From: an uncultured Bacteroidales bacterium
GTDB lineage: Bacteria; Bacteroidota; Bacteroidia; Bacteroidales; UBA932
NCBI GenBank assembly: GCA_900320545.1
Contig: ONSU01000007.1
Coordinates: 54,543 to 118,542, forward strand
Length of the DNA: 64,000 nt
Direction: 5' to 3'
Below are positions 33,828 through 43,030 of the stretch, one piece after another. The position numbers were made by a program, and so were the translations under genes. Positions within the stretch are counted from its first letter, which is position 1. Each line of letters begins with the position of its first letter. The notes beneath the pieces were generated by a model. That model saw only the letters and a program-made list of their open reading frames with translations, ran no database searches and was not told the origin of the DNA.

Positions 33828-35618
33828 TTATTCTTTTATGCATCTGACTGCGTAGGCGTCCGCCCGGGAACCGGTCGAAAGCGCAGACATTGTAACCAAA
33901 TCCGTGCCGTTGTAGTCCTTGATACTGAAGGATACGGCCCTCGCGCCATAAGGGACGAGCGTGTCGGTGTTTTCCCCGGGCGTATTGTACCAGTAATTGC
34001 CCCAGAGACCCACCATGCTGCCCATCAGCATTGCGTACTGTCCGTCATAGCGCGTGGTGGCGGGGAAGTATGAGCTGACATTGTTCTTCTTGTCGAGATA
34101 GATCTGCCAGCCGTCGGACCAGTCGTCCAGGGTGATGTCCCCGTCGCCGTTGACGTCGACCACGTTGAATTCACTCAGCGTCCAGCAGTAGCCTCCCGTA
34201 GGCGTGAATCCCTGGAAGGTGCGCAGCGCGGGGACGCGCCATCCGGCCGGGCAGGGATCGTAGTAGGTCTTGGAGCCGGTCTGCGTATAGGTTCCGCTGC
34301 TATTGCGCGTATTGCCGCCGGGATTGCCCCAGAGGGCGTCGTTGCTCTCGGAGGGGGTGAGCCAGTCGCGGCAGGAAGTGTACTGGTAGTTGTTGCTCAG
34401 GCAGGTCTCAGGATGGGCGATGCTGTAGGCCAGTGTGTTGGCAGTGGTGGAGTACATGTTGGACGCCTCGATCTTGACCGTGGCGCCGTTCATGTCATAT
34501 ACGGGCGCATTCGGGGTGTAAACGCTGCCGCCGTGCATGACGGGAGATCCCGGGAAAGGATCCTTGCGGCCCCATTGATAGAGCAGGCCGTAGGAGCCCA
34601 GCGTGCCGGTTTCGCCGGTCATCGCGCCGAGGTTCATCGACATCACCTTGTCTCCCGTGGCTGCAGAGAGTTCAGAAGGCTCGTCGGCGGGATACCAGAT
34701 GTGCCAGCTCCAGATGATGTTGCCGGAAGCGTCCGTCGCGGCGATCAGCGCGTTGCCGTTGATGCGCTCGGCGGTAAAATGGATGACACCGTCAGCGTAG
34801 GATACGGCGCTGATCATGCCCTTGGCGCTCTGCCAGACCAGTTTGGCTCCGGCAGGGGAGAGGGCCGTGGGAGCGCTGAGTCCGGTAACGGTCTTGCCGT
34901 TTCCCCGCACTTTCGCATTGAAGGAGTAAGGGCCTTTGTGCGAGATGAGGTAGCAGTTGGAGGTCGCGGTTTCGCTGAGGTCGGTCTCCTGGTAGGTAAT
35001 ATCCAACGGCTTCTGGCTGATGGCGATGTCCTGAAAGGCCAGGCCTGCGGCTTTGGAAGGGGCCCAGACGCGGATCCGGCCGCTGCGGGGTTTGTCTTCC
35101 GTGTTGGGGAGAACGGTGATCTTGAGCGTATGCTCTTCCTTTGCAATCGTGAGAATCTCGCTGCCGGAGGTGATCTCGGGCTCCCATTCCTCCGGCCATG
35201 ACGAAACCGTGGCAGTGAGGGTGGCTCCCGCTGCATCGACATCGCCGTTGCCCGTGACGGAGACCTCCACGAAGGGGGTGCGGGCCTTGCCGGCCTGGGT
35301 GACGGCGACCAGGGCGGAAGCCTGTCCGGCGCGGAAAGAGACAGTGGCTTCACGGGCGTCGAAACCGGGGTTCTCGGCGACCAGAAGGGTAGCCTGGGCG
35401 GCTTCCCGGGAGAGGAGCGATATCCAGTCCGCTCCGGTGTCACAGGTCCAGTCGGCGCTGTTCGCAATCAGTTTGATGTTGAGCCGTACGCTGCCGCTCT
35501 CGAGGGTATAGGCGGTCTTTCCGTCGATGGAGAGGGACGGGGTCTTTTCCTTTGTGCATGCTGCTACAATCAGCAGGAGGAGCAGCGGAATCCTGAAGAT
35601 ATGTAAGTTCGTTTTCAT
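33828..35618 (-). CDS. BACON/FISUMP-like surface lipoprotein
   Basis: A 596-residue lipoprotein (VAAC, Cys21). It has two BACON-like domains at the N-terminus (CDTGADWISLLSREAAQATL; SSWPEEWEPEITSGSEIL), then the phrase TATSNCYLISHKGPYSFNA and a long FISUMP-type region: MSMNLGA, LGSYGLLYQWGRKDPFPGS, TYYDPCPAGWRVPALRTF, ending ADAYAVRCIKE. A segment VDVNGDGDITLDDW looks like a dockerin or EF-hand type calcium loop. These are adhesive or display modules, not enzymes. It opens the four-gene unit with the S8 protease and has its own promoter with an almost leaderless start. Confidence 0.82.
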   Translation of the reverse strand: MKTNLHIFRIPLLLLLIVAACTKEKTPSLSIDGKTAYTLESGSVRLNIKLIANSADWTCDTGADWISLLSREAAQATLLVAENPGFDAREATVSFRAGQASALVAVTQAGKARTPFVEVSVTGNGDVDAAGATLTATVSSWPEEWEPEITSGSEILTIAKEEHTLKITVLPNTEDKPRSGRIRVWAPSKAAGLAFQDIAISQKPLDITYQETDLSETATSNCYLISHKGPYSFNAKVRGNGKTVTGLSAPTALSPAGAKLVWQSAKGMISAVSYADGVIHFTAERINGNALIAATDASGNIIWSWHIWYPADEPSELSAATGDKVMSMNLGAMTGETGTLGSYGLLYQWGRKDPFPGSPVMHGGSVYTPNAPVYDMNGATVKIEASNMYSTTANTLAYSIAHPETCLSNNYQYTSCRDWLTPSESNDALWGNPGGNTRNSSGTYTQTGSKTYYDPCPAGWRVPALRTFQGFTPTGGYCWTLSEFNVVDVNGDGDITLDDWSDGWQIYLDKKNNVSSYFPATTRYDGQYAMLMGSMVGLWGNYWYNTPGENTDTLVPYGARAVSFSIKDYNGTDLVTMSALSTGSRADAYAVRCIKE

Positions 35619-35624
35619 AGACTA

Positions 35625-35632
35625 CAAATATA
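35625..35632 (-). promoter_or_regulatory. Promoter -7 element of the protease unit
   Basis: Minus-strand TATATTTG (TAnnTTTG), ending 6 bp before the ATG at 35618. TTTC, 18 bp upstream, is a weak -33 and lies inside palindromic repeat copy 4. Confidence 0.65.
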
Positions 35633-35642
35633 GTTATTTTTT

Positions 35643-35670
35643 TGATTCCCGAAACAAGTCCGGGAATGAC
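35643..35670. repeat. Dispersed palindromic repeat, copy 4
   Basis: Arms ATTCCCGAA (35645-35653) and TCCGGGAAT (35659-35667), with one mismatch, around ACAAG, followed by GAC. The orientation is opposite to copies 1-3. Confidence 0.78.
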
Positions 35671-35674
35671 GGGG

Positions 35675-35710
35675 ATAAACAAAGCCCCGCCTCGGGGAGA
35701 GGCAGGGCTT
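35675..35710 (-). terminator. Terminator of the SusC/SusD operon
   Basis: Minus-strand stem AAGCCCTGCCTC / GAGGCGGGGCTT (35682-35710; one G-U), loop TCCCC, then TGTTTAT. It ends the operon that began at 42754. Confidence 0.82.
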
Positions 35711-35728
35711 CGTAAAGAGAGGGCTATC

Positions 35729-37375
35729 TTATTTGCGGATAGACGGAGTCAGCGTCAAACTTTCTGCCTGGAGAGAGGAACCTCCCTCGCCGGATGTTTC
35801 ACTACGCGTTGCAACGAAGTTGGTGTGCGATGCAAAGGATCCGGCGTACGAAAGGGAACTAGGGTCGTAAGCATCAAGCGAGATGACCTGGTTTGTCGTA
35901 ATGAGTCCGGGGGCCGGAACATTAAAGGTCAGGTCATAAGGTGCCGTCATGGCGCCGAGTGCTGCGTAGTAACCCGAAATGACGGTGAAAATCTGACCAT
36001 CCGGGATAAACAGCGTTCCGGCGTCGAAATCGAATACACCCTTGACGGGAAGCTGGCATCTGAATGTGCGGAATTGGGTGAGCTGGACATTGAATCCCTT
36101 CTCCACGTCTTCCTCATAATCTTCGCTACCTTCCGTCGGTTCGTATTTGGCGATGCCCAAAGCGTAAGGACCGCCTTCATCACAGGTGAAGGTGTAGTTG
36201 CCGACGATATCCTCCAGCGTGTAGCCATAAGAATAAATCATATCGGTGAGATCGCAGGCAGCATTCGCATTGCCATAGATGTCATAAACGGCACCCTTGT
36301 CAATGTTAAAGCTGATGATGTCACCGCGGACGGGCTCTGTCGGAAGTTTGACACCAAAGGTATAGAGCGTAGTGACACCATATTCGCGACCGCCGGTCAG
36401 GGCGTATGTATCGGTGGTGGTCTTCGCTCCTTCCGTGTGTACGACGGAAGCCGTTACCTTTTTGCCGATTGTCTTGGCAAGCATCTGCTCGCTCTTTAAC
36501 TGGATGAATGCGTTGTAATCCTTGATAGCCGGTTCGATATCCTTGGTGTCGAACTTGAAGTCTTCGTTCTCGAGGTAAGCCCAGAGCGTTCCCGGGGCTG
36601 CCTTGGCCGCGTCGTTCTCGTCCGTCTCCTTAAGGTTGGCGGTGAAGGATCCGGCTTCCAGAGCCGGGCAGGGATTGCCGACGAGGTCCGTGAAGGTTCC
36701 TTCTTCGTAGCTGACGATATAGAAGGTTCCGGGAACTTTTATCTCTTCGAACTGGACGATGACGACACCATCCTTGTTCTGGAGAATCTTTCCTTCGGTG
36801 GAGGCAATGACCGGAGCGCCGGTCAGATAGAGCTTCGCATAGGCGGTAGCGGTGATCTTCTTGCCTTCCACGGCCTCCACCTCTTCATTGAAGACGAGGG
36901 CGATCATGTTCTCCTGGAATTCATACTCTTCGAGCTCGGGAATGCCGTTGTCGCTGGTCAGGATGGTCTTGTGAGCGATCTCGCTCAGGTTGCCTTCCGG
37001 ACTTCCGGCGATGGCGTACACCGTGTAGTTGGTGTTCGGATCGGTCTCGACAGTGAAGGAGACGCTCTCGTTGTCGGCGCCGTATTTGACGCTGCCCTGC
37101 ATTACGCTCTCATACTTGACAGCATACAGGGAGGCGGCGTCAATCCCGTCATAGTACTCGTCGTTGTCGACGAGGTAGGAATAGTAAGCGGCATTGCCTT
37201 TCGGGGCGATGGTTACATCGAACGAGTTGTCCGTTACGTTCGAGATGATGATCTCGACGGCACCGGCGGTCTGAGGCTGCGTGGAGCTCTCGGCCGGAGC
37301 GAACACGTCGCTGCAGGCGCTGACCGTGAGGGTAAGCGCAGCGGCGGCTGCGATATAGTTGAATAACTTTTTCAT
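35729..37375 (-). CDS. SusE/F-position lipoprotein, function unknown
   Basis: A 548-residue lipoprotein (VSAC, Cys21). I use ATG 37375 (MKKLF); an in-frame ATG two codons earlier (37381) is also possible. The N-terminal part is a fibronectin-like or Ig-like domain (VEIIISNVTDNSFDVTIAPKG...YTVYAIAGSPEGNLS). It is followed by a domain resembling bacterial Ig-like 'NEEVEAVEGKKI...FTDLVGNPCPAL' repeats, and a C-terminal region with YGYTLEDIVGNYTFTCDE that resembles the tail of the neighbouring Calx-beta protein. It occupies the position of SusE/SusF in glycan loci, so a surface ligand-binding role is plausible. No catalytic motif is seen. Confidence 0.78.
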   Translation of the reverse strand: MKKLFNYIAAAAALTLTVSACSDVFAPAESSTQPQTAGAVEIIISNVTDNSFDVTIAPKGNAAYYSYLVDNDEYYDGIDAASLYAVKYESVMQGSVKYGADNESVSFTVETDPNTNYTVYAIAGSPEGNLSEIAHKTILTSDNGIPELEEYEFQENMIALVFNEEVEAVEGKKITATAYAKLYLTGAPVIASTEGKILQNKDGVVIVQFEEIKVPGTFYIVSYEEGTFTDLVGNPCPALEAGSFTANLKETDENDAAKAAPGTLWAYLENEDFKFDTKDIEPAIKDYNAFIQLKSEQMLAKTIGKKVTASVVHTEGAKTTTDTYALTGGREYGVTTLYTFGVKLPTEPVRGDIISFNIDKGAVYDIYGNANAACDLTDMIYSYGYTLEDIVGNYTFTCDEGGPYALGIAKYEPTEGSEDYEEDVEKGFNVQLTQFRTFRCQLPVKGVFDFDAGTLFIPDGQIFTVISGYYAALGAMTAPYDLTFNVPAPGLITTNQVISLDAYDPSSLSYAGSFASHTNFVATRSETSGEGGSSLQAESLTLTPSIRK

Positions 37376-37387
37376 ACTCATTCAGGA

Positions 37388-38272
37388 TTAATCATTTTTG
37401 GTCCAAGTGGTCTTGCCCTGGAAGAGACCTCCCTGCCAGAAATAGGAGTCGGTCTTCGCGCAGATGCCCTGCTCGGTCTCGAAAGTGACCTTGGATGCGG
37501 AAGTGTTCTGCTTGAAGACAATCGGGCTCGACTTGTCGAGGCTGGCCTGGTTTCCGCTGATCTCGGCGATCATCAGGACGAGATCTTCACCGTCGTCAAA
37601 AGAGGCGGCCAGAACCTGCCCGCCCGGGAAGGAGAGCGTGTAAGCGCCGGTTTCCTCGTCCTTCGTGACATTCGCGTAAGCTTTGGTCTTGGAAAGGAGG
37701 ACGATCTGCTCGCACCAGACGACCGTGATATCCTTCGGGTCCTTGACGAGATTCATCGTATAGGTCTGCTCTTTCTTCCAGTAATCGTTACAACTTACCG
37801 TATAACTGCCGAGGATGGCGGCCAGCGGGTGGTCGAGGTCGACGATAGTGACTTTGCAGGTCTTTTCCATACTGAGTTTCAGGCCGGTCGCGGCGATGAG
37901 TTCGATGGAGAAATCGAGGTCTCCGGTAAACTCGCCGGCGTTGTCGATGATCTGAAGCTCGATGTTCTGGCTGCGGGTCTTTCCGTCGAATACAAGGACG
38001 GCGGATTCATTCAGGTCTTTGAAGTTCTCGCCGGCCTTGGCCTTTCCGTCCGTAATCTTATAGGATACGGTCGTTTTGACAGGGTCGATCGAGGCGATCT
38101 CGACGGGAATGGACAGCGTGCCTTTATTCTCGTCGACGGAAATTACGTCCTGGGTGAAAGCCGCAAAACTCTCGGATGCCTCGAATACGGGATTTTCGTT
38201 GAGTTTCTTGCAGGAAGGAACAAGCAGGAGGGCGACAAAAGCGATTGTCAGGATTTTATTGTAATTTTTCAT
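37388..38272 (-). CDS. Calx-beta domain lipoprotein
   Basis: A 294-residue lipoprotein (VPSC, Cys21). I chose ATG 38272 (MKNYNK) because the signal peptide begins there and GGAGG lies 10 bp upstream; an ATG at 38287 would add five residues and overlap the susD stop. The middle has a Calx-beta signature: VDENKGTLSIPVEIAS, KAGENFKDLNESAVLVFDG and FSIELIAATGLKLS. The C-terminal part (AAILGSYTVSCNDYWKKEQTYTMNL) is a beta domain shared with the next gene. It is probably a surface binding protein of the SusCD system. Confidence 0.82.
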   Translation of the reverse strand: MKNYNKILTIAFVALLLVPSCKKLNENPVFEASESFAAFTQDVISVDENKGTLSIPVEIASIDPVKTTVSYKITDGKAKAGENFKDLNESAVLVFDGKTRSQNIELQIIDNAGEFTGDLDFSIELIAATGLKLSMEKTCKVTIVDLDHPLAAILGSYTVSCNDYWKKEQTYTMNLVKDPKDITVVWCEQIVLLSKTKAYANVTKDEETGAYTLSFPGGQVLAASFDDGEDLVLMIAEISGNQASLDKSSPIVFKQNTSASKVTFETEQGICAKTDSYFWQGGLFQGKTTWTKND

Positions 38273-38286
38273 ATTGCATTCCTCCA

Positions 38287-39741
38287 TTAGTTTTCGTTGT
38301 AGCCTTCGTTCTGCTTAAGATTCGGGTTGACCGTGAACTCGCGGTCAGGAATCGGAAGCGCCCAGCGGTAGTTGCCGGCATCGATCGAGGTGGGGACGTT
38401 GCCGCTGATGTCCGTGCGCGTCATCGGCTTGCCGAGGCGGGCCAGGTCAAACCAGTAATGTCCTTCCCAGGCCAGCTCTTTGCGGCGTTCGACGAGGATG
38501 TAGTCGACCGATGCGGTGGCAGGGGTCGCTCCGCGGCTGGTCGCCAGCGTCTTCAGGTCTTCGACCGCCTGGTTGGGGTTCAGCGTCACGTTGGCTTCTG
38601 CACGGATGAGATACATCTCGGCGAGGCGGAGGACGATGACGTTGTTGGCGTCAACGCTTCCGAGGCCCTTGCCGGCGTACTTCAGCGTGAAGAGGGCGTT
38701 GCCGTCCGGATCCGGGGTGATGAGCTGTTTGCGGGCGTCGCCGTCCTCGTACAGGTCGTAGAGGTCTTTGGAAACACCGCAGTCGCCGTACTGCTTGTAG
38801 GAGGTCATGCCCCAGCAGTTCTCGAGTCCGGTACCGTAGCTGGAAGAAGTGTTGTTGTAAATTTCGAAGATGATTTCTCCGCCCGTGGGAGCGTCGGCGG
38901 TGTAGTTCTTGGCGTCCTTGAAATCGGCGGCCTGCCACAGGGAGTAGACCGGCTTGCCGGATTCGTCTTTGGCGTCAATGACTTTGCCTGCGTAAAGGGC
39001 GGCGTTCTGGTAGTCCTTGCTATAGAGGTAAACCCTTGCGAGGAGCGCCTGGATCGCGTAGATGTTGGCGTATCCCTTGGCGTCCTTCATGCCGGAGCCG
39101 CCGCGCTGATAGTCGGGGCTCATCGCTTTCTCGGCTTCGAGAAGGTCATCGATGATGTTCTTGTAAACCGTAGCGACGGTCTCGCGGGCGGGTTTCGCTT
39201 CGGAATCGACCTTGGTGACATACGGGACACCGAGATGCGAAGCGTCGGCGGTGTAGCCGTAGCCCTGGGCATAAACCCGGACGAGGTCGAAGTGAGCCAG
39301 CGCGCGGAGGAAGAGGCACTCGGCCTTGAGGTTGTTCTTTTCCGCATCGGTGGCCTCGATGCCGGCATCGTTCAGATGCTCGAGAACCGAGTTGGCGGAC
39401 AGGATCACAAAGTAGGCCTGGCCCCAGAGCGGACTGGTGCTGTTCGGCGTGTAGTGAACGGCGTACTGATCGGTGTAACGGCCGGAGTTGTACTTGGAGA
39501 ATTCCGTCCATCTTTTGCCGTTGCCGCACTGCATCTCGCTGTCGAGAATGAAGTGGGCGCCGTACCAGTTGGTAGAAGCCATCGGAGCATAAGCGCCGGC
39601 GGTAGCCTTGTCAAGACCTTCGAAAGTGGAGAGGGTCAGTTCGGTACTCTGTGCAAGATTCGGTTCCTCGACGAGGAAATCCTTGCAGGAGGAGAACACG
39701 GCCGCGACAGCCAAAATCGTGAAGAATATATACTTTTTCAT
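38287..39741 (-). CDS. SusD/RagB family surface lipoprotein
   Basis: A 484-residue lipoprotein (FSSC, Cys19) of the SusD/RagB family. The TPR-like helical N-terminus (LSTFEGLDKATAGAYAPMAS; ALAHFDLVRVYAQGYGY) and the C-terminal RagB region (VIVLRLAEMYLIRAEA, ILVERRKELAWEGHYWFDL, PIPDREFTVNPNLKQNEGY) are canonical. It acts as the lid of the SusC channel and captures ligand at the surface. It starts 13 bp after the SusC stop. The ligand class (glycan or peptide) cannot be read from it. Confidence 0.95.
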   Translation of the reverse strand: MKKYIFFTILAVAAVFSSCKDFLVEEPNLAQSTELTLSTFEGLDKATAGAYAPMASTNWYGAHFILDSEMQCGNGKRWTEFSKYNSGRYTDQYAVHYTPNSTSPLWGQAYFVILSANSVLEHLNDAGIEATDAEKNNLKAECLFLRALAHFDLVRVYAQGYGYTADASHLGVPYVTKVDSEAKPARETVATVYKNIIDDLLEAEKAMSPDYQRGGSGMKDAKGYANIYAIQALLARVYLYSKDYQNAALYAGKVIDAKDESGKPVYSLWQAADFKDAKNYTADAPTGGEIIFEIYNNTSSSYGTGLENCWGMTSYKQYGDCGVSKDLYDLYEDGDARKQLITPDPDGNALFTLKYAGKGLGSVDANNVIVLRLAEMYLIRAEANVTLNPNQAVEDLKTLATSRGATPATASVDYILVERRKELAWEGHYWFDLARLGKPMTRTDISGNVPTSIDAGNYRWALPIPDREFTVNPNLKQNEGYNEN

Positions 39742-39754
39742 AATTCCGTCTCCT

Positions 39755-42754
39755 TTAGAAAGTGATTTCGATGCCGCCTACGAAGGCCTTCGTCATCGGG
39801 TAGGCACCGGCGCTCATACCGGTCACGCCCTGCTCGGGATCCCAGAAGTTGACATCGTTGAAGCAATAGAGGTTGAGGCCGCTGACGTAGAGTCTCAGAT
39901 TCTGGATCTTGATCTTCTGCGTGAGCGCCTGAGGGAAGGTGTAGGAGAGGGTTACGTCCTTGATACGGAGGTAATCAGCCTTCTCGAGCCAGCGGTCGAT
40001 CGTCCAGTCGTTGGAGTTGGACGTGTTGCCTGCGACGGGTTTCGGGAGGACACCGGTGTCGCCGGGCTGCTTCCAGTAGTTGAGCGCGGAGGCGAACTGG
40101 TTCATATCCATCGAGAAGCCGTCGGACTCGAGGTAGTGGTGCTCGTTCCAGATGAGGACCTGATGGCCGGCCTTGAACTCGAAGAAGGCGCTCAGGGACA
40201 GGCCTTTCCAGGCGAACTGGGTGTTGAAGCCGCCGACCCACTTGGGCTCCGGAGAACCGGCATAGTAGCGACGGGCCTTGGCGTAGTCGTTGGTGAGGGT
40301 CTTCTCGCCGGTTTTCTCATCGATGGAGGCGACCCAGAGGGCCTCGCCGTTGGTCGGGTTTACACCGTAGTAGTCGTACAGATAGTAGCTGTACATGCTG
40401 CGGCCGACAACCTGACGGACGTCGGTTCCGAGGAACTCGTCACCGCCGAGGTCGAGGATCTTGGTGCGGTTGTATGCGAAGTTGCCGCCGATCGACCAGA
40501 GCATGTTGGCATTCTGGATGATGTTGTATTCGAGCTGAACCTCGACACCGCGGTTGCGCATCGAACCGACATTGGAGAAGATCGAGCTGAAACCGGTGGT
40601 CAGAGGAATCTGCTTGGTAAGGAGAAGATCCACAGTCTTGCGGTTGTAGAAGTCGATGCTACCGGTGAGGCGGTTCTGGAAGAAACCGAAGTCGATACCG
40701 ACGTTGACGGTCTTGTTGCGCTCCCAGCTCAGCACCCTGTTCTCCAGCTGCGAAGGCAGGTAACCGGTAATGCCGTTGTAAGAGGCCGTGCCATAAAGAC
40801 CGTAGGCTCGGTAGGCGGCGATACCGTTGTTACCGTTGACACCGTAGCTGAGACGGAGCTTGAGGAGGTCGACGCCCTTGACGTTCTTCAGGAACTTCTC
40901 GTTGGCGGCGTTCCAGGAAGCGGAGACAGACCAGAAGGAACCCCACTTCTTGTCGGCGCCGAACAGGGAGGAACCGTCCTCACGGAAGTTGGCCTGGAAG
41001 AAGTAGCGGTTGTCATAGTTGTAATCGGCGATGGCGAAGAAGGAGAGCATCGTCTCGGCGCTTTCGCCGTAACCGATTTCGGTCGTGGTCTGGTCAGCCG
41101 TCGTATGGTAAGGCATGTTAGGATCGACCTCGGGGGAATAAGTCTCGTGGTAGAAACTCTTATAACGCATGGCCTCCTGGCCGATGAGGGCGCGGAAGGA
41201 ATGGGCTCCTGCAAAGATGTTGCTGTAGGAGATCGTGTTGGAGGTCGTCAGCTGATGGATCTGGCGGTCGACGTTGTCGAGCTGGTTGGCCGTCGAGTTG
41301 GCGTGACCCTTGCGGCTATAGTAGTGCCGGGAGTTCTGGAAGAAGCTCTCCATCGAGTTTCTGGTCTCGATGTCGAGGCCCTTGACCGGGGTCCACTTGA
41401 GGTTGACGGTACCGTTGAGGTGGAAGATCTTCTCCCATTTGTCATCGTTTTCGGCGGCAGCACGCGGGTTCTCACCGCTGTTGACGCCCTCGATGCTGAC
41501 GTGGTTGCCTTCCTCGTCCTTGAGCTGCTCCCAAGGCATCAGGGTCTCACCGGCCCAGACCGGGTTGACATAGTAGAGATTCTGCATCGAAACGTCGGCC
41601 TGCTTGGTGTAAGCGAGGTTGAAACGGATGCCGGTCTCGAGGTTCTTCAGAAGCTTGTAGGAGGCGTTGATACGTCCCTGGAGTCTCTGGAAGTCCACGC
41701 CGTAGAATACACCCTGCGTCTTCTGGTAGGAGAAGGAGGAGAAGTATTTGGCACGGGCGTTACCGCCGCTGGCGCCGATTTCGTATTCCTGGGTGGTACC
41801 GATGCGGGTGAACTCGCGCAGCGGGTTGTAGAGCTGGCCGTTCAGCAGCGAAAGCGGACGGTAGTAGCCGCCGGCTGCCGGGTCGTCAGGATCGGTGCCG
41901 GCGTTGCGGATAGCAGCCCTCTGCCACCTGAGGAGCTCGGAAGCGGTCATCATACGGAAGCCGCTGTCGGGCTGGAGCCAGTTCATACCGAACTTGGCGC
42001 GGAGGGTGAAGGAGGCTTTGCCTTCCTTACCGCTCTTGGTGGTGACGAGGATAACACCGTTGGCGGCACGGGAACCGTAAGCCGCTGCGGCGGCCGCATC
42101 CTTCAGAACCGTGATGGACTCAATGTCGTTGGGATTGAGGGCCGTGAGGGTGCTGTTCTGGTTGGCGGCCGTAGAGACGTCACCGGAGAGGACGGGAATA
42201 CCATCGATAACCCAAAGCGGAGCATTGGAAGCATTGATGGAACCGTTACCGCGGATACGGATCTGGGAGACGGCACCAGGCTGTCCCGAGACACCGGAAA
42301 CCGCGACACCCGCGAGCTTGCCGGAGAGCGCCTTGTCCACGGAGGTGACGGGAGCGGAAGCGAGCGTCTCACCCTTGACGGAGGACACGGATCCGGTCAC
42401 CGCCTCCTTCTTCTGCGTACCGTAGGCCACGACGACGGTCTCTTCGAGAACGGTGGAATCCGTCTCGAGCGCCACGTTGAGGAAACTCTTTCCTGCAACG
42501 GGAACCTCGACTGTCTTGTAACCAAAGAAGCTGAAGATCAGGACAGCGTCTTGCGGATTGGCGACCTTGACGGAATAGGAACCGTCTGCACCAGCCGATG
42601 CACCGGTCATAGTACCTTTCACCTGCACGGCGGCGCCTGCGAGCGCTTCTCCCGTACCGGCATCAGTCACGACACCCGTCACCTGGTTTTGGGCCATGGC
42701 GAGGGTCGAAACCAATACTAAGACCGCTGTTACAAAAAGCTTGATTCTTTTCAT
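39755..42754 (-). CDS. SusC/RagA family TonB-linked outer-membrane protein
   Basis: A 999-residue receptor. I chose ATG 42754 (MKRIKLFVTAVLVLVSTLAMAQ, a signal peptide), not the earlier in-frame ATG at 42790. Order: carboxypeptidase-regulatory-like domain (QVTGVVTDAGTGEALAGA), SusC linker (LEETVVVAYGTQKKEAVTGS), plug with IRIRGNGSINASNAPLWVIDG, and a beta-barrel ending FVGGIEITF. It forms the transport channel with the SusD protein encoded next. No sigma/anti-sigma pair or hybrid two-component regulator is adjacent. Confidence 0.96.
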   Translation of the reverse strand: MKRIKLFVTAVLVLVSTLAMAQNQVTGVVTDAGTGEALAGAAVQVKGTMTGASAGADGSYSVKVANPQDAVLIFSFFGYKTVEVPVAGKSFLNVALETDSTVLEETVVVAYGTQKKEAVTGSVSSVKGETLASAPVTSVDKALSGKLAGVAVSGVSGQPGAVSQIRIRGNGSINASNAPLWVIDGIPVLSGDVSTAANQNSTLTALNPNDIESITVLKDAAAAAAYGSRAANGVILVTTKSGKEGKASFTLRAKFGMNWLQPDSGFRMMTASELLRWQRAAIRNAGTDPDDPAAGGYYRPLSLLNGQLYNPLREFTRIGTTQEYEIGASGGNARAKYFSSFSYQKTQGVFYGVDFQRLQGRINASYKLLKNLETGIRFNLAYTKQADVSMQNLYYVNPVWAGETLMPWEQLKDEEGNHVSIEGVNSGENPRAAAENDDKWEKIFHLNGTVNLKWTPVKGLDIETRNSMESFFQNSRHYYSRKGHANSTANQLDNVDRQIHQLTTSNTISYSNIFAGAHSFRALIGQEAMRYKSFYHETYSPEVDPNMPYHTTADQTTTEIGYGESAETMLSFFAIADYNYDNRYFFQANFREDGSSLFGADKKWGSFWSVSASWNAANEKFLKNVKGVDLLKLRLSYGVNGNNGIAAYRAYGLYGTASYNGITGYLPSQLENRVLSWERNKTVNVGIDFGFFQNRLTGSIDFYNRKTVDLLLTKQIPLTTGFSSIFSNVGSMRNRGVEVQLEYNIIQNANMLWSIGGNFAYNRTKILDLGGDEFLGTDVRQVVGRSMYSYYLYDYYGVNPTNGEALWVASIDEKTGEKTLTNDYAKARRYYAGSPEPKWVGGFNTQFAWKGLSLSAFFEFKAGHQVLIWNEHHYLESDGFSMDMNQFASALNYWKQPGDTGVLPKPVAGNTSNSNDWTIDRWLEKADYLRIKDVTLSYTFPQALTQKIKIQNLRLYVSGLNLYCFNDVNFWDPEQGVTGMSAGAYPMTKAFVGGIEITF

Positions 42755-43030
42755 AAGCGTTACATTAGTTAAACATAAATATTGATACACGTTTTATTTC
42801 ACGCGAATTTTGGCTACAAAGATTGTAAATAAAATTGAAAATTGCAAGTACCCCTCAAAAGCCCTGCAAAGCGTTATTTTGGGGTTTGGGCGTGTTATTA
42901 AAAAATTTTATATTTATTTATGTTCAAAAATCTTTCAATTTGAATATATATCGTCTTGATTTGTAACAATCCGAAAGGAAAAAAATTTTTCAAAATTTTC
43001 AAAAATTATAATGCAATCATTCTCAATCCG
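42755..43030. promoter_or_regulatory. AT-rich intergenic region with SusC promoter candidate
   Basis: A 276-bp AT-rich region. On the minus strand AATCTTTG (42817-42824) is a one-mismatch -7 element, about 62 bp before the SusC ATG, with TTGC 19 bp upstream. An imperfect hairpin with ACCCC/GGGGT arms lies near 42850-42886 and could be a leader or regulatory structure. The far end is a run of A/T tracts after the thiamine pyrophosphokinase stop. No gene is visible. Confidence 0.45.

Noticed and set aside
39608-42721. A 1037-codon plus-strand frame opposite the SusC gene
   Set aside because: Same antisense codon-bias artefact; the minus-strand protein is a complete SusC.
42755-42790. Longer SusC start at 42790
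   Set aside because: The extra 12 residues precede a proper signal peptide starting MKRIKLF; ATG 42754 gives a normal SusC N-terminus.
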